Shown here one piece after another: positions 63,959 to 64,000 of a stretch of 64,000 nucleotides of DNA (its first letter is position 1; every line of letters begins with the position of its first letter). The position numbers were made by a program, and so were the translations under genes. This stretch comes from Shewanella loihica PV-4 (lineage in GTDB: Bacteria > Pseudomonadota > Gammaproteobacteria > Enterobacterales > Shewanellaceae), in NCBI RefSeq assembly GCF_000016065.1, contig NC_009092.1:3162001-3226000 (forward strand), written 5' to 3'. Under the pieces are notes generated by a model. It saw only the letters and a program-made list of their open reading frames with translations. It was not told the origin of the DNA and ran no database searches.

Positions 63959-64000
63959 TATGATACTTAGTGATCAGGCGATCCAGCTGATTGCCGAAGG
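63951..64000 (-). CDS. C-terminal end of an unidentified gene
   Basis: The minus strand reads FGNQLDRLITKYHKR and a TAA stop at 63951-63953, and is followed by a good minus-strand terminator. Codon use is gene-like. Only 16 codons are present, too few to identify the protein. Confidence 0.55.
   Translation of the reverse strand, partial: FGNQLDRLITKYHKR

Overview
The window looks like chromosomal DNA of a marine gammaproteobacterium, most probably Shewanella. Grounds for this are the Na+-pumping NQR operon, two TonB-dependent receptors, a GlyGly-CTERM protein, abundant secreted proteases and Shewanella-style putative porins. This assignment comes from recognising protein families by eye; no database search was run. 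No tRNA, rRNA, IS element, prophage or CRISPR array was seen.

Layout. (1) 1-14.7 kb: an anaerobic carnitine/crotonobetaine module. caiT-caiA-caiB-caiC-caiD runs leftward and fixA-fixB-fixC-fixX runs rightward from a 0.9 kb AT-rich gap carrying two palindromes that fit both CRP and FNR. A partial esterase follows caiD, and an MFS transporter and an outer-membrane porin follow fixX. CaiT exchanges carnitine for gamma-butyrobetaine, CaiC/CaiB make the CoA thioesters, CaiD dehydrates carnitinyl-CoA, and CaiA reduces crotonobetainyl-CoA with electrons brought by the FixABCX flavoproteins. caiE and caiF are not seen. (2) 14.7-21 kb: a zinc-ribbon protein, a periplasmic binding-protein-like protein, a tiny membrane protein, two tandemly duplicated SYLF-like lipoproteins, an orphan ModA-like protein and a periplasmic M20 amidohydrolase. 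(3) 21-33.8 kb: a sulfotransferase, a Fur-box-preceded TonB receptor, a small outer-membrane barrel, a cytochrome b, a GlyGly-CTERM protein, a PepSY-PhoP-PhoQ operon, a DUF3300 protein, a YgjV-like protein, a Crp/Fnr-type regulator and an ABM-domain protein. (4) 33.8-38.5 kb: an M43 metalloprotease, an unknown Cys-motif protein and a long Sel1-repeat lipoprotein. (5) 38.6-44.5 kb: nqrABCDEF (leftward), with a small ORF fitted exactly between nqrB and nqrC. (6) 44.5-64 kb: metY behind tandem MetJ boxes, an AraC regulator, an alpha/beta hydrolase, an HD-GYP protein, a porin, a DUF599 protein, an S41 protease with a lipoprotein, a second TonB receptor, rsmS, an S8 protease, TrmK, a Nudix hydrolase, and psuK-psuG.

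The most unusual signal is not a gene. Many gene 3' ends carry short, degenerate, locus-specific tandem repeats (period 10-18 bp), several of which span the stop codon itself. Other points of interest are the coupled small ORF in the nqr operon, a Gly-to-Cys change at the catalytic-lysine motif of CaiC, a cluster of TGTACA/TGTAAA palindromes before the MFS gene, and tandem intra-operon hairpins in both carnitine transcripts.
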